Of a DNA stretch of 64,000 nucleotides, positions 36,494 to 48,197 are shown piece after piece. Source of the DNA: Lachnospiraceae bacterium MD308 (lineage in GTDB: Bacteria; Bacillota; Clostridia; Lachnospirales; Lachnospiraceae); the NCBI GenBank assembly GCA_000403475.2, contig KE159795.1:1997687-2061686 (forward strand). Direction: 5' to 3'. Below the pieces are notes generated by a model. The model saw only the letters and a program-made list of their open reading frames with translations. It had not been told where the DNA came from and made no database searches. The first letter of the stretch is position 1. Every line of letters begins with the position of its first letter. Both the position numbers and the translations under genes were made by a program.

Positions 36494-37882
36494 ATGAACA
36501 TTGTCGAGGAAAAATGGGCCGACATTATCGAATATCTGAGAACCGAACATGAGTTATCTAATGTTTCATTTACAACATGGATTCAGCCTTTAAAAGTATA
36601 CGATGTAATTAACGATACTGTATATATTATGGTTAATATGAACGCCAGTGTCGAATACATCGAAAAAAAATATCTTCTTCCTTTTAAAGTATGTATAGCT
36701 GAAATTACAGGAATTGAATATGACGTTGTATTCGTATCAGAAGACGACGAAAAAATTAATGAAATTCGTAATATGTCAATTGAGGCTGATCAAAAAAGAA
36801 AGAACAAATCTTTATTTGAAAAAACTGGTTTAAATCCAAAGTATACATTTGATACTTTTGTAGTCGGTGGTAATAATAACTTTGCCCATGCGGCTTCTCT
36901 TGCTGTATCAGAATCTCCCGGAGAAGTATACAATCCTCTGTTTTTATATGGAGGGGTAGGACTTGGCAAGACACATTTGATGCATTCAATTGCTCATTTT
37001 ATCTTAGAGAATAATTCTAAAAAGCAGGTTCTCTACGTGACAAGCGAAGCCTTTACCAATGAATTGATTGAAGCTTTAAAAAAAGGAAAAACAGCAGGCG
37101 ACGAATCTGAGATTTCCAAGTTCCGCAACAAATACAGGAATAACGATGTTCTTTTAATAGACGACATTCAATTTATTATAGGAAAAGAAAGTACACAGGA
37201 GGAATTTTTCCACACCTTTAATCATCTGCATACTTCCGGAAAACAGATTATTATATCCAGTGACAAGCCTCCAAAAGATATCGAAACATTAGAAGCCAGG
37301 CTCCGTACCAGATTTGAGTGGGGATTGATTGCAGATATATCCTCCCCCGCATATGAGACAAGAATGGCTATTCTCCAGAAAAAGATTGAACTTGACCACC
37401 TGGAAAAATATAAAATTCCGCATGACGTACTGGATTATATTGCTGTCAATGTCAAATCAAATATCCGAGAGCTTGAAGGTTCCCTTAATAAACTGATTGC
37501 TCTTTATAAACTCAATCATAATGAAGGACCTATCGATATCGCACTGGCGGCAGAAGCATTGAAAGATATCATATCATCAGAAAATAACCGAAAAGTAACG
37601 CCGGAATTAATCCTTGATATTGTATCTGAACATTTTAATGTAACTATAACTGATTTAAGAAGCAACAAAAGAAATTCAGAAATTGCATATCCGCGCCAGA
37701 TTGCCATGTACCTGATAAGAACTATGACAGAATCATCATTAAAAGCTGTAGGCGTTGTTCTTGGCGGGAAAGATCATTCAACCGTTAAATATGCAATTGA
37801 AAAGATAGAAAATGAAGCCAGAGAAAGCGAGTCCTTCTCTAATACACTTTCTATATTAAGAAAGAAAATAAATCCTGTTTAA
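36494..37882 (+). CDS. dnaA: Chromosomal replication initiator DnaA
   Basis: A 462-residue AAA+ initiator. Domain I spans about 1-85, a charged linker follows, Walker A GGVGLGKT is at 153-160, Walker B VLLIDDIQF near 220, and the DNA-binding domain IV signature GGKDHSTVKYA is near 425-435. It binds DnaA boxes and melts the origin. TAGGAG precedes ATG 36494. Confidence 0.98.
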   Translation: MNIVEEKWADIIEYLRTEHELSNVSFTTWIQPLKVYDVINDTVYIMVNMNASVEYIEKKYLLPFKVCIAEITGIEYDVVFVSEDDEKINEIRNMSIEADQKRKNKSLFEKTGLNPKYTFDTFVVGGNNNFAHAASLAVSESPGEVYNPLFLYGGVGLGKTHLMHSIAHFILENNSKKQVLYVTSEAFTNELIEALKKGKTAGDESEISKFRNKYRNNDVLLIDDIQFIIGKESTQEEFFHTFNHLHTSGKQIIISSDKPPKDIETLEARLRTRFEWGLIADISSPAYETRMAILQKKIELDHLEKYKIPHDVLDYIAVNVKSNIRELEGSLNKLIALYKLNHNEGPIDIALAAEALKDIISSENNRKVTPELILDIVSEHFNVTITDLRSNKRNSEIAYPRQIAMYLIRTMTESSLKAVGVVLGGKDHSTVKYAIEKIENEARESESFSNTLSILRKKINPV

Positions 37883-38132
37883 TAGTGTTAATAAAATTGT
37901 GGACAAACAAATGAGAAACTTTTGAAAAGAAAACTTTTAAATTAACATAGAAAGTTATCCCAATTTTATCCATCTCAAAACAGTAGTATATTTCACAGAT
38001 TTATCAAATCGTCAAACCGAGATAAACAGGGGCCTAGACACACTTTTCCTCTTTTCCACAGCCCCTAATAAGAATAAGACGGAATTAAATTATATATTTA
38101 TATATGCGCATCTTTCGAAAGGAGTTATACAC
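37883..38132. other. dnaA-dnaN intergenic region with degenerate DnaA boxes
   Basis: 250 bp with TTGTGGACA near 37900 and weaker TTATCC-type matches near 37968-37990, plus a hairpin GGGGCCTAGAC...GCCCC-like pairing (about 38030-38068). Many Firmicutes have a second box cluster here (bipartite origin). The dnaN promoter probably lies here too. Confidence 0.5.
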
Positions 38133-39242
38133 ATGAAAATCATATGCAGCAAATTAGACTTAGTAAAAGGAGTAAGTATCGTAGCAAAAGCTGTTCCTTC
38201 CAAAACTACAATGCCTATTCTGGAATGTATCTTAATAGATGCAACAACAGATATAATCAAATTCACTGCCAATGATATGGAACTCGGAATACAGACAGAA
38301 ATTAAAGGTGATATTGAAGAAAGAGGTATGATTGCTATTGACGCAAAGATATTCTCAGAAATTGTGCGTAAGCTTCCTGAAAACGATGTTACCATAACTA
38401 CTGATGAAAATCTTCAGACAACAATTGTATGCGAAAAAGCAAAGTTTGATATATCAGGAAAACCCGGAGAAGAATTTTCATACCTTCCGGCAATAGAGAA
38501 AGAAGATTCTATAGAAATATCCCAGTTTACTTTGAAAGATGTAATCAGGCAAACGATATTTTCTATATCTGATTCAGAAAACAATAAGATGATGACCGGA
38601 GAATTATTTGAAATAAAAAATAATATGCTCAGGGTTGTATCTCTGGATGGCCATAGAATTTCCATACGAAGGATAAACCTTAAAGACGATGTAAATGACA
38701 ACAAATTGATTGTTCCGGGAAAGACATTGATTGAAGTTAGTAAAGTACTTTCTGGAGAAGCAGAAAGTATGGTAGATATATCTTATACAAAGAATCATAT
38801 TGTATTTGAATTTGACCAGACAGTGGTAGTATCCAGGTTGATTGAGGGAGAATATTTCAAAATTGACCAAATGTTGTCAAATGATTATGAGACTAAAGTA
38901 AGAATTAATAAAAAAGAATTATTGAATTGTATTGACAGGGCAACACTTCTTGTAAAAGAAGGCGATAAAAAGCCTATTATTATAAATATAAACGAGGATG
39001 TCATGGAACTTAAGATTAAATCTATGATCGGTTCCATGAATGAAGAGATTTATATCAACAAAGAAGGAAAAGATCTTATGATTGGATTTAATCCTAAGTT
39101 CCTTTTAGATGCTCTGCGCAATATTGATGAAGAAGAAGTTACTCTGTATTTAATGAATGCAAAGGCTCCTTGTTTTATCAAAGATGAGATAGAAAGTTAT
39201 ATATATTTGATTCTTCCGGTAAATTTTAACGCAGTGTCTTAG
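38133..39242 (+). CDS. dnaN: DNA polymerase III beta sliding clamp
   Basis: A 369-residue ring clamp subunit with three similar domains. KAVPSKTTMPILECILI, VSLDGHRISIRR and the C-terminal LILPVNFN tail (clamp end) fit the family. It tethers polymerase to DNA. GAAAGGAG precedes the ATG. Confidence 0.97.
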   Translation: MKIICSKLDLVKGVSIVAKAVPSKTTMPILECILIDATTDIIKFTANDMELGIQTEIKGDIEERGMIAIDAKIFSEIVRKLPENDVTITTDENLQTTIVCEKAKFDISGKPGEEFSYLPAIEKEDSIEISQFTLKDVIRQTIFSISDSENNKMMTGELFEIKNNMLRVVSLDGHRISIRRINLKDDVNDNKLIVPGKTLIEVSKVLSGEAESMVDISYTKNHIVFEFDQTVVVSRLIEGEYFKIDQMLSNDYETKVRINKKELLNCIDRATLLVKEGDKKPIIININEDVMELKIKSMIGSMNEEIYINKEGKDLMIGFNPKFLLDALRNIDEEEVTLYLMNAKAPCFIKDEIESYIYLILPVNFNAVS

Positions 39243-39273
39243 TAAGATTGTTTGTCAGAGAAAGAGAGAATAT

Positions 39274-39483
39274 ATGGTAAAGATAAAATTGAGAGATGAA
39301 TTTATAAAACTTGGTCAGGCACTTAAGGCTGCCAATCTTGTAGAATCAGGTGTAGATGCCAAAAATGTGATACAAGAAGGTTTGGTCAGTGTAAACAGTG
39401 AGATAGAATTAAGGCGCGGAAGAAAGCTTTTTTGCGGAGATATTGTTGATTTTAATGGAGAACAAATCAAAATTGAAGATTAA
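39274..39483 (+). CDS. yaaA: S4-domain RNA-binding protein YaaA
   Basis: A 69-residue S4 domain (QALKAANLVESGVDAKNVIQEGLVSVNSEIELRRGRK region). It is conserved between dnaN and recF in Firmicutes and thought to bind RNA or ribosomes. It overlaps the recF frame. Confidence 0.92.
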   Translation: MVKIKLRDEFIKLGQALKAANLVESGVDAKNVIQEGLVSVNSEIELRRGRKLFCGDIVDFNGEQIKIED

Positions 39484-40564
39484 ATCATTAAAATTAAAAA
39501 ATTTTAGAAATTATGGTTTGCTGAATCTGAACTTTGATGATGAAGCCAATATATTTTACGGTGATAATGCCCAGGGAAAAACAAATATACTTGAAGCTGT
39601 ATACATTTCCGGAACAACGAAGTCTCACAGAAGTGCGAAGGATCGGGAGCTTATAAGATTCGGGAATGAAGAATCCCACATAGAAACTGTGATTGAAAAA
39701 AAAGGAATTAATTATCAAATAGATTTGCATTTGAAAAAGAATGGTCCGAAAGGGATCGCAATTAATAAAATGCCAATCCGCAAAGCAAGTGAATTGTTTG
39801 GAATCGTTAATTTTGTATTTTTTTCACCGGAGGACTTGAATATTATAAAAAATGGCCCTTCTGAACGGAGAAGATTTATAGATTTGGAATTATCACAGCT
39901 TGACAAGATATATCTGAGTAATTTGACCAATTATAACCGAATTGTTAATCAAAGAAATCATCTGTTAAAGCAAATCAGTTTCGATAATAAAAAAAAATTT
40001 ACAGATACTCTTGAAATATGGGAGCTGCAATTAGTACAATATGGGAATAGGCTGATAGAAAGAAGAAAGCAATTTGTAGAAGATATTAATAGGATCGTAT
40101 CTTCTGTACATAAGAAATTGACAGGGAATAAAGAAGAGATACAGATTATTTATGAGCCAAGTAATGGAAATATGACATTAGAAGAGGCAATAAAAAAAAA
40201 TCGGGAGAGGGATATAAAAATCAAAAGTACCTCTACGGGACCCCACAGAGATGATATATGTATTAAATCGGGGGATTTGGACATCCGCAGATTTGGCTCG
40301 CAGGGACAACAAAGAACTGCGGCCCTTTCTTTGAAATTATCGGAAATAGAGTTAGTCAAAAGAACAATTCATGATACACCTATATTATTACTTGATGATG
40401 TATTGTCTGAACTTGATAAACACAGGCAAAACTATTTATTAGACAGTATCAATGATATACAGACTCTTATTACTTGTACAGGTGTTGAAGATTTTGTAAA
40501 TCATAGGTTTTCAATTAATAAAGTGTTCCATGTCCAAAATGGGCAAGTGGCAAAAGAAAATTAG
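39455..40564 (+). CDS. recF: DNA replication/repair protein RecF
   Basis: An SMC-like ATPase for recombination repair, 369 residues from ATG 39455. Walker A is GDNAQGKTN, the ABC signature SQGQQRTAAL and Walker B LLLDDVLSELD. Start choice is open: TTG 39473 would give KIKSLKLKNFRNYG directly at the family N terminus, with GGAGAA at 39457-39462 as a well-spaced ribosome site, whereas ATG 39455 has a poor one. Either way it overlaps yaaA. Confidence 0.95.
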   Translation: MENKSKLKIKSLKLKNFRNYGLLNLNFDDEANIFYGDNAQGKTNILEAVYISGTTKSHRSAKDRELIRFGNEESHIETVIEKKGINYQIDLHLKKNGPKGIAINKMPIRKASELFGIVNFVFFSPEDLNIIKNGPSERRRFIDLELSQLDKIYLSNLTNYNRIVNQRNHLLKQISFDNKKKFTDTLEIWELQLVQYGNRLIERRKQFVEDINRIVSSVHKKLTGNKEEIQIIYEPSNGNMTLEEAIKKNRERDIKIKSTSTGPHRDDICIKSGDLDIRRFGSQGQQRTAALSLKLSEIELVKRTIHDTPILLLDDVLSELDKHRQNYLLDSINDIQTLITCTGVEDFVNHRFSINKVFHVQNGQVAKEN

Positions 40565-40574
40565 GAGGATTTGA

Positions 40575-42509
<1,935 letters not shown>

Positions 42510-42537
42510 ATCAGTGTAAGAGAAAGGACGGAGGAAA

Positions 42538-45024
42538 ATGGAAGATAATATTTTTGATAAAGTCCATGATGTGGATCTTAAAAAGACGATGGAAACCTCT
42601 TATATTGATTACGCCATGAGTGTCATCGCCTCTAGGGCACTCCCTGATGTAAGAGACGGCTTAAAGCCTGTTCAGAGAAGAATTCTGTATTCTATGATAG
42701 AGCTTAATAATGGTCCGGATAAACCGCATAGAAAATGTGCGCGTATTGTCGGTGATACGATGGGTAAATATCACCCTCACGGTGACAGTTCTATCTATGG
42801 TGCGCTGGTTAATATGGCGCAGGAATGGTCTACCAGGTATCCGCTTGTTGACGGACATGGGAATTTTGGTTCTATGGATGGTGACGGCGCAGCCGCCATG
42901 CGTTATACAGAAGCCCGTCTGAGTAAGATTTCCATGGAATTGACTGCGGATATTAATAAAGACACAGTCAATTTTGCTCCAAACTTTGACGAGACGGAAA
43001 AAGAGCCGGTTGTACTCCCGGCAAGATTTCCAAATCTTTTAGTTAATGGTACTTCGGGAATTGCAGTAGGTATGGCGACTAATATTCCGCCTCATAATCT
43101 AAAAGAGACGATCAATGCAGTTGTAAAAATCATCGACAATCAGATTGCCGATAAAGACGAGACTACAATCGAAGAGATTCTCCAGATAGTGAAAGGTCCT
43201 GATTTTCCTACAGGCGGTATGATTCTCGGTACAAGGGGAATTGAGGAAGCTTATCGTACAGGTCGTGGAAAGATTCGTGTACGCGCCATAACAGATATTG
43301 AAACTATGCCTAATGGAAAGAGCCGTATTATTGTGACGGAGCTTCCTTTTATGGTCAATAAGGCAAGGCTTATTGAAAAGATGGCAGAGCTTGTACGTGA
43401 TAAAAAAATAGATGGAATTACAGATTTGAGCGACCAGTCAAACCGCGAGGGTATGCGTATTGTTATTGAGCTTCGCAGAGATGTGAATGCCAATGTGATT
43501 CTAAATCAGTTATTCAAACATACGCAGCTCCAGGATACGTTTGGTGTTATTATGCTGGCTCTCGTAAATAATGAGCCAAAGGTAATGAATATTCTTGATA
43601 TGCTTAAATACTACTTGATGCATCAGGAAGAGGTTGTTACAAGGCGTACAAAATATGAGTTAAACAAAGCAAAAGAAAGAGCGCACATATTAGAAGGATT
43701 GCTTATTGCTCTTGACAATATTGATGAAGTTATCCGGATAATCAGAGGATCACAGAATGTCCAGATTGCGAAGACAGAGCTTATGGAAAGGTTCGGCCTT
43801 TCCGAGGTTCAGGCGCAGGCTATTGTGGACATGCGTCTCAGGGCTCTTACCGGTTTGGAAAGAGAGAAGTTAGAGGCTGAATATAATGAACTTATGAAGC
43901 AGATTGAAAGATTAGAGGCTATACTGGCAGACCGCAAGCTTCTTTTAGGGGTTATCCGTGAGGAAATTATCGTAATCCGCGATAAGTACGGTGATGAGAG
44001 AAGAACATCTATTGGGTTCGATGAATTTGATATTTCCATGGAAGATCTGATTCCAAAAGAGGATGTAGTAATTACGATGACAAAACTCGGATACATCAAG
44101 CGTATGTCCCACGATACTTTTAAATCTCAGAATCGAGGAGGAAAAGGAATCAAGGGAATGCAGACTTTAGATGAGGATTATGTGGAAGAATTGTTTATCT
44201 CTCATACCCATCATTATATAATGTTCTTTACGAATACAGGCCGTGTATATCGTATGAAGGCATATGAGATTCCAGAAGCAAGCCGGACTTCCAGGGGAAC
44301 TGCAATTGTAAACTTACTGCAGTTGATGCCGGGAGAAAAGATTAGTGCCGTGATCGAGCTTGATGAATACCGGGATGGTGAATACCTGTTTATGGCAACT
44401 AAGAGAGGACTTGTAAAGAAGACGCCGATTAAAGAGTATGAGAATGTCCGTAAGAAGGGGCTTGCTGCTATTACTCTCCGGGAAGATGATGAGCTGATAG
44501 AAGTCAAGTATACAGACGGAAAGAATGATATCTTCCTTGTAACAAAGTATGGCCAGTGTATCCGATTTAATGAAAAGGATGTACGTCCGACAGGAAGAAC
44601 ATCTATGGGCGTGCGAGGTATGAACCTTTCTGACAGAGATGAAATCATCGGAATGCAGTTAGAGATACAAGGGAAGGAACTTCTCATTGCATCAGAAAAA
44701 GGTATGGGAAAACGTACAGATACTTCTGAATTCACTTGTCAGAACCGAGGAGGAAAAGGAGTAAAGTGCTACAAGATTACTGAAAAAACAGGAAATGTAG
44801 TAGGCGTAAAGGCTGTCAATGAAGATGATGAGATTATGATCATCAATACCGAAGGAATCATTATTCGTATGAAGTGCGAAGGCATATCCGTACTCGGAAG
44901 AGTAACCTCCGGGGTGAAACTTATCAATCTGAATGACGGTGATACAGTAGCAAGTATCGCTAAAGTAAGAAAGGGCGATGAAGAAGAAGCGGAAACGGAA
45001 GCTTCGGATGAAGAATACAAATAA
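42538..45024 (+). CDS. gyrA: DNA gyrase subunit A
   Basis: An 828-residue DNA-cleaving subunit. Catalytic Tyr123 lies in [10 protein letters not shown]. The quinolone region reads [12 protein letters not shown]: Ser84 equals E. coli Ser83, while Gly88 replaces the usual Asp87/Glu. The C-terminal beta-pinwheel starts with the GyrA box QNRGGKG, and a second QNRGGKG occurs later. The acidic tail is short. It ends the origin-proximal rightward series, with a terminator after it. Confidence 0.98.
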   Translation: MEDNIFDKVHDVDLKKTMETSYIDYAMSVIASRALPDVRDGLKPVQRRILYSMIELNNGPDKPHRKCARIVGDTMGKYHPHGDSSIYGALVNMAQEWSTRYPLVDGHGNFGSMDGDGAAAMRYTEARLSKISMELTADINKDTVNFAPNFDETEKEPVVLPARFPNLLVNGTSGIAVGMATNIPPHNLKETINAVVKIIDNQIADKDETTIEEILQIVKGPDFPTGGMILGTRGIEEAYRTGRGKIRVRAITDIETMPNGKSRIIVTELPFMVNKARLIEKMAELVRDKKIDGITDLSDQSNREGMRIVIELRRDVNANVILNQLFKHTQLQDTFGVIMLALVNNEPKVMNILDMLKYYLMHQEEVVTRRTKYELNKAKERAHILEGLLIALDNIDEVIRIIRGSQNVQIAKTELMERFGLSEVQAQAIVDMRLRALTGLEREKLEAEYNELMKQIERLEAILADRKLLLGVIREEIIVIRDKYGDERRTSIGFDEFDISMEDLIPKEDVVITMTKLGYIKRMSHDTFKSQNRGGKGIKGMQTLDEDYVEELFISHTHHYIMFFTNTGRVYRMKAYEIPEASRTSRGTAIVNLLQLMPGEKISAVIELDEYRDGEYLFMATKRGLVKKTPIKEYENVRKKGLAAITLREDDELIEVKYTDGKNDIFLVTKYGQCIRFNEKDVRPTGRTSMGVRGMNLSDRDEIIGMQLEIQGKELLIASEKGMGKRTDTSEFTCQNRGGKGVKCYKITEKTGNVVGVKAVNEDDEIMIINTEGIIIRMKCEGISVLGRVTSGVKLINLNDGDTVASIAKVRKGDEEEAETEASDEEYK

Positions 45025-45038
45025 AAGAATGTTAAATA

Positions 45039-45076
45039 AGGCAGATGTGGTTCAAGCGAAACACATCTGTCTTTTA
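45039..45076 (+). terminator. Terminator after gyrA
   Basis: The stem GCAGATGTG / CACATCTGT with a 12-nt loop, followed by CTTTTAA. Confidence 0.75.
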
Positions 45077-45105
45077 ATGTGCTTTTTGATGTAAATATGA
45101 AGGCA

Positions 45106-45134
45106 TTGATTGTTGTGTAATAAGTGTGTATAAT
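45106..45134 (+). promoter_or_regulatory. Promoter of hicAB
   Basis: TTGATT (45106-45111), 17-bp spacer, TATAAT (45129-45134), then AGGGAGG before the hicA ATG. Confidence 0.7.
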
Positions 45135-45156
45135 ATAATAATAGGGAGGAACACTA

Positions 45157-45330
45157 ATGAAACAAAGAGATTTGATTAAAAAGCTAGAAGATGCAGGTTT
45201 TTCTTTTGAAAGACATGGTGGGAATCATGATATATACAGGAGGGGAAGCAATATAGAGAAGATTCCCAGGCATAAAGAAGTCAACGAAAATTTAGCAAGA
45301 ATGATACTTAGAAAATGGAAGTTATTATAA
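45157..45330 (+). CDS. hicA: HicA-family mRNA interferase toxin
   Basis: A 57-residue double-stranded-RNA-binding-fold toxin. It starts MKQRDLIKKLEDAGFSFERH and contains GGNHDIYRR with the active-site His, then KIPRHKEVNENLARMILRK. HicA cleaves mRNA until bound by HicB. It has its own promoter after the gyrA terminator and is followed by hicB at a 12-bp gap. Confidence 0.9.
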   Translation: MKQRDLIKKLEDAGFSFERHGGNHDIYRRGSNIEKIPRHKEVNENLARMILRKWKLL

Positions 45331-45342
45331 GGAGTGAATGAT

Positions 45343-45783
45343 ATGAAACAAGTTTATCCAACTTTTATAGTAAATACAGATGATGGTTCTGAACATTCTT
45401 TTTTGGTTTGTGTTCCTGACATGGATATTTTTACGGAAGGGAATACCTTTGCGGATGCTATTGAGATGGCCAGGGACGCTATCGGATTGGCTGGAATTTC
45501 AATGGAAGATAATAAAGAAGAACTTCCTGTGCCATCAGATCAAAAAACTGCTATTGAAAAAGTAAAGCAGGATACAGAGGATATCGACTTCACCAAAGGT
45601 GTTTTAACATTTGTAGATATTGATTTCTCTGAGTACAGAAAAAAAGTTGATACAAAAACCGTCCGAAGAAATGTTGCCCTTCCTAGTTGGCTCAATTATG
45701 AAGCTGAACATGCAGGAATTAATGTTTCAAGGGTGTTGCAGGAAGCATTGATGAATAAGCTAAATGTAAATAGAAATATGTAG
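45343..45783 (+). CDS. hicB: HicB-family antitoxin
   Basis: A 146-residue antitoxin with an N-terminal partial-RNase-H-like HicB domain (FLVCVPDMDIFTEGNTFADA, EMARDAIGLAG) and a C-terminal ribbon-helix-helix DNA-binding part (NVALPSWLNYEAEHAGINVS). It neutralises HicA and should autorepress the operon. ATG 45343 is preferred over GTG 45334 because AAGGAG, which overlaps the hicA stop, is correctly placed for it. Confidence 0.9.
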   Translation: MKQVYPTFIVNTDDGSEHSFLVCVPDMDIFTEGNTFADAIEMARDAIGLAGISMEDNKEELPVPSDQKTAIEKVKQDTEDIDFTKGVLTFVDIDFSEYRKKVDTKTVRRNVALPSWLNYEAEHAGINVSRVLQEALMNKLNVNRNM

Positions 45784-45868
45784 CATTGGCAGCTTCTTTC
45801 AATCAATCTACAAAATTATGAAAAGTATTGGTGCCAATAAATATTATTGAAAAAATGCTTAAAACATG

Positions 45869-45896
45869 TTGAGTTATATAAAAAATATTGTATAAT
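45869..45896 (+). promoter_or_regulatory. Promoter before the CRISPR-like repeat and LytTR operon
   Basis: TTGAGT (45869-45874), a 16-bp spacer and TATAAT (45891-45896). Transcription would start near 45903, exactly where the CRISPR-like hairpin begins. Confidence 0.6.
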
Positions 45897-45902
45897 TTTG
45901 GT

Positions 45903-45938
45903 GTTACTCCCCTCGCAGGGAGTGTGGATTAAAAAAAC
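45903..45938 (+). CRISPR. Solitary type I-C-like CRISPR repeat (no array)
   Basis: The sequence contains ACTCCC-CTCGCA-GGGAGT followed by GTGGATT and an A-run ending in C, which is the layout of type I-C repeats (GC-rich 6-bp hairpin, then GTGGATTGAAA-type tail). One copy only: no second repeat is found within about 70 bp on either side, and no cas genes are in the window. It may be a relic of a CRISPR locus or a 5' leader hairpin that resembles one. Confidence 0.4.
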
Positions 45939-46019
45939 AGGCTTGATTGGATAGCAACAGGCAAAAAAAAGGCTGTCATCGGAAAATAGATAGGCCGAAA
46001 CAGGAGACATTTAAAAATT

Positions 46020-46727
46020 ATGATAATAGCTGTTTGTGAGGATGAGAAAATATTTCTGCAAATCATCAGAAATAAAATTTTAGATTATGTGAGACAAAAA
46101 GATATAGATGCGGAGATTAAATTATTCCTTTCCGGCGCGGCTTTTACGAAGTGTGAAGAACATTTTGACATCGTATTCATGGATATTAATCTCGGAAAGG
46201 AAAACGGGATGGATATAATCAGCGCTTACAGGAAAAATCACAAAAGCATTAATATCATTTTGACGTCCCACACGGAAGAAATCGCAAACGGATACAAGGT
46301 CAGGGCATTTCGTTTTTTGTCAAAACCCATTCAGGACCAGGCGTTTTTCGAAGCATTAGATGAGGCAGTTCTCCTGCTGGGCAAGTCCCGTCGGTACATA
46401 GGCTGGTGTGATGGGGAAGAGAAAGTGATACACGAAGAGGAAATCATCTATGTGGAAGCAGGTGATAAGTATTCCGGCATTCGTATTTCAGAAGGGTTTT
46501 ACAGGGTAAAATATACGATTACAGAGATGAAGCAGCAGTTGGATACGTTGGATTTTTATATGCCTCACAGAAGTTATATTGTAAATATGAATTACATAGA
46601 TAAGATCGAAGAGGAAAAGATTTATCTGATCAATCGGGAAAAAATTAAAATCAGCAGATTGAAGAAGAAAGATTTCCGAATGAAATTTTTTGATTTTATA
46701 AGGAGAAAGTCTGTATATGGGAATTGA
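46020..46727 (+). CDS. LytTR-family response regulator
   Basis: A 235-residue AgrA/ComE-type regulator. Its receiver domain (1-115) has acidic D7-E8, phosphoacceptor D55 in FMDINLG, T82/S83 and K102 in LSKP. A LytTR DNA-binding domain spans about 135-230 (EEIIYVEAGDKYS, FYMPHRSYIVNMNYIDKI). AGGAGA lies upstream. It overlaps the kinase gene by 11 bp and probably controls the ABC exporter operon that follows, whose promoter lacks a good -35. Confidence 0.93.
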   Translation: MIIAVCEDEKIFLQIIRNKILDYVRQKDIDAEIKLFLSGAAFTKCEEHFDIVFMDINLGKENGMDIISAYRKNHKSINIILTSHTEEIANGYKVRAFRFLSKPIQDQAFFEALDEAVLLLGKSRRYIGWCDGEEKVIHEEEIIYVEAGDKYSGIRISEGFYRVKYTITEMKQQLDTLDFYMPHRSYIVNMNYIDKIEEEKIYLINREKIKISRLKKKDFRMKFFDFIRRKSVYGN

Positions 46728-48030
46728 ACAGGGAATCAATACAGTGATAGTCGGGAGCATTGATCTGCTCGGCTTTTTTCTGGTTTTAGAAAAAATAGCC
46801 AGCTATCGCAGCAAAGGCGGGTATCCATGCAGGGCGGCCTCATTTCTTATCATAGCGTTTGGCAGTCTGACTGTAAACTGTGCCGCAGGAAGAAAATTGT
46901 ATATTATAGTAGCAGAAATGCTTATTATAGTACTTATCGCAATGATGAATTATAGAAAGTGCCGCCTGCCGTCTTTGTTTTCATACGCAATTATTTTTAT
47001 AAGTATATATGAACTAAATATTCTGTTTGCATGTATCGGTGTTATTCTGGCAGAATGGTATGATTATATCGTTTTATTCAGACTGTTACATTTCGTTTGG
47101 CAAGTTTACTTTCTAAGCGGCCTGATGACGCTGCTTTTTATATGGCTTTTATCGCTGGCATGGAAAACTCACCGTACGGGTAACGATGACCATATTTTAT
47201 ATCTGACGGTACCACTGGCGCCGGCTGTGATCATGGTCGGATTTTGGCTTAGAAATTCCATGGATTTAGGCATGCCGGATTATTTGAATGAAGGAGGCGC
47301 GGCTGAAGCAGCAGGAAATCTGCAGGTCTGTGTAATGAGTATGGCAGTATTGGCAGTCGGATATCTGGCAGGAAATGTTATTTTGGATAAGAAAAGATAT
47401 AAACAGCTTGCCACTATGAACCAAAAACTTTTAAATGCACAAGTCGGCCACTATGATTTTTTGGAACAGTCTAATCTTGAAATGCGCAGATACAGGCATG
47501 ATTTTAAAAATCATCTGTACAGCCTTAAGCATTTGCTTGCTGAGAATAAAATAGTTGAAGCAAAGCAATATGTGGAAAATATGACAGACCATATTCACGA
47601 GTGGGAGCAGAAATATTCTACAGGAAATGACGTGGCAGATGCAATGATAAACGAGCAGGTAAAGGCAGCGCAAAAACAAGCTATTGAGTTTGAACTAACA
47701 GGAGGACTGCCGAAAAAAATAAATATTTCCAATTATGACTTATGCGTTATCTTTGGCAACGCGCTGGCTAATGCAGTGGAAGGAGCCGCGAAAACAGATG
47801 ATAAAAGGTATGTAAAGGTAAATTTGGGCTATTATAATCAATATCTCCATATTAATATTAAAAATTCCGCCATTTATCAAAAATGGCGCAGAACCACAAA
47901 AAGGGATTCCAAAAATCATGGATTCGGCTTGATGAATATTTATCAGTGTGTAGAGAAATTACATGGAGACGTTCAGATCAAAAGGGATAAAAATGAATTC
48001 ATGATAGATATTGTAATAATGGATATGTAA
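46717..48030 (+). CDS. GHKL-domain sensor histidine kinase (AgrC-like)
   Basis: A 437-residue membrane kinase. About six or seven N-terminal transmembrane helices span residues 8-230; the phosphoacceptor H261 sits in RRYRHDFKNHL; the HATPase_c_5 part has NALANAVEGA (N box) and KNHGFGLMNI (G box). Such kinases usually sense peptides, but no precursor peptide gene is seen nearby. It overlaps its regulator by 11 bp, so the two are a pair. Confidence 0.92.
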   Translation: MGIEQGINTVIVGSIDLLGFFLVLEKIASYRSKGGYPCRAASFLIIAFGSLTVNCAAGRKLYIIVAEMLIIVLIAMMNYRKCRLPSLFSYAIIFISIYELNILFACIGVILAEWYDYIVLFRLLHFVWQVYFLSGLMTLLFIWLLSLAWKTHRTGNDDHILYLTVPLAPAVIMVGFWLRNSMDLGMPDYLNEGGAAEAAGNLQVCVMSMAVLAVGYLAGNVILDKKRYKQLATMNQKLLNAQVGHYDFLEQSNLEMRRYRHDFKNHLYSLKHLLAENKIVEAKQYVENMTDHIHEWEQKYSTGNDVADAMINEQVKAAQKQAIEFELTGGLPKKINISNYDLCVIFGNALANAVEGAAKTDDKRYVKVNLGYYNQYLHINIKNSAIYQKWRRTTKRDSKNHGFGLMNIYQCVEKLHGDVQIKRDKNEFMIDIVIMDM

Positions 48031-48046
48031 AAATCATAGTATTTTC

Positions 48047-48074
48047 CGGTCATGCAACAGCATGACCGTTTTTT
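48047..48074 (+). terminator. Terminator after the kinase gene
   Basis: CGGTCATGC / GCATGACCG with a 4-nt loop and TTTTTT. It separates the regulator pair from the ABC operon. Confidence 0.9.
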
Positions 48075-48171
48075 GTGAAAAAGATTATTTTTTACATTAT
48101 GCCGCCTCAAAAATACACTTCGCCGGAACCCTGTAGAAAAAAATCAAAGTATAGTGTAAATTTAAAAACAG

Positions 48172-48177
48172 TATAAT
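48172..48177 (+). promoter_or_regulatory. -10 element of the ABC exporter operon
   Basis: A perfect TATAAT stands 21 bp before the ATG at 48198. The position 17 bp upstream has GTATAG instead of TTGACA. A strong -10 without a -35 suggests activator dependence, fitting control by the LytTR regulator. Confidence 0.5.
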
Positions 48178-48197
48178 TGGTCGGAAAGGAGACTAAC

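Noticed and set aside
44214..44735. 173-codon open frame antisense to gyrA, and other long antisense frames in dnaN, gyrA and jag
   Set aside because: They lie fully inside conserved genes, are Ser/Ile-rich as expected of the complementary frame, and lack ribosome sites.
45903..46019. A full CRISPR array
   Set aside because: Only one repeat-like unit exists; no second copy at spacer distance and no cas genes are in the window.
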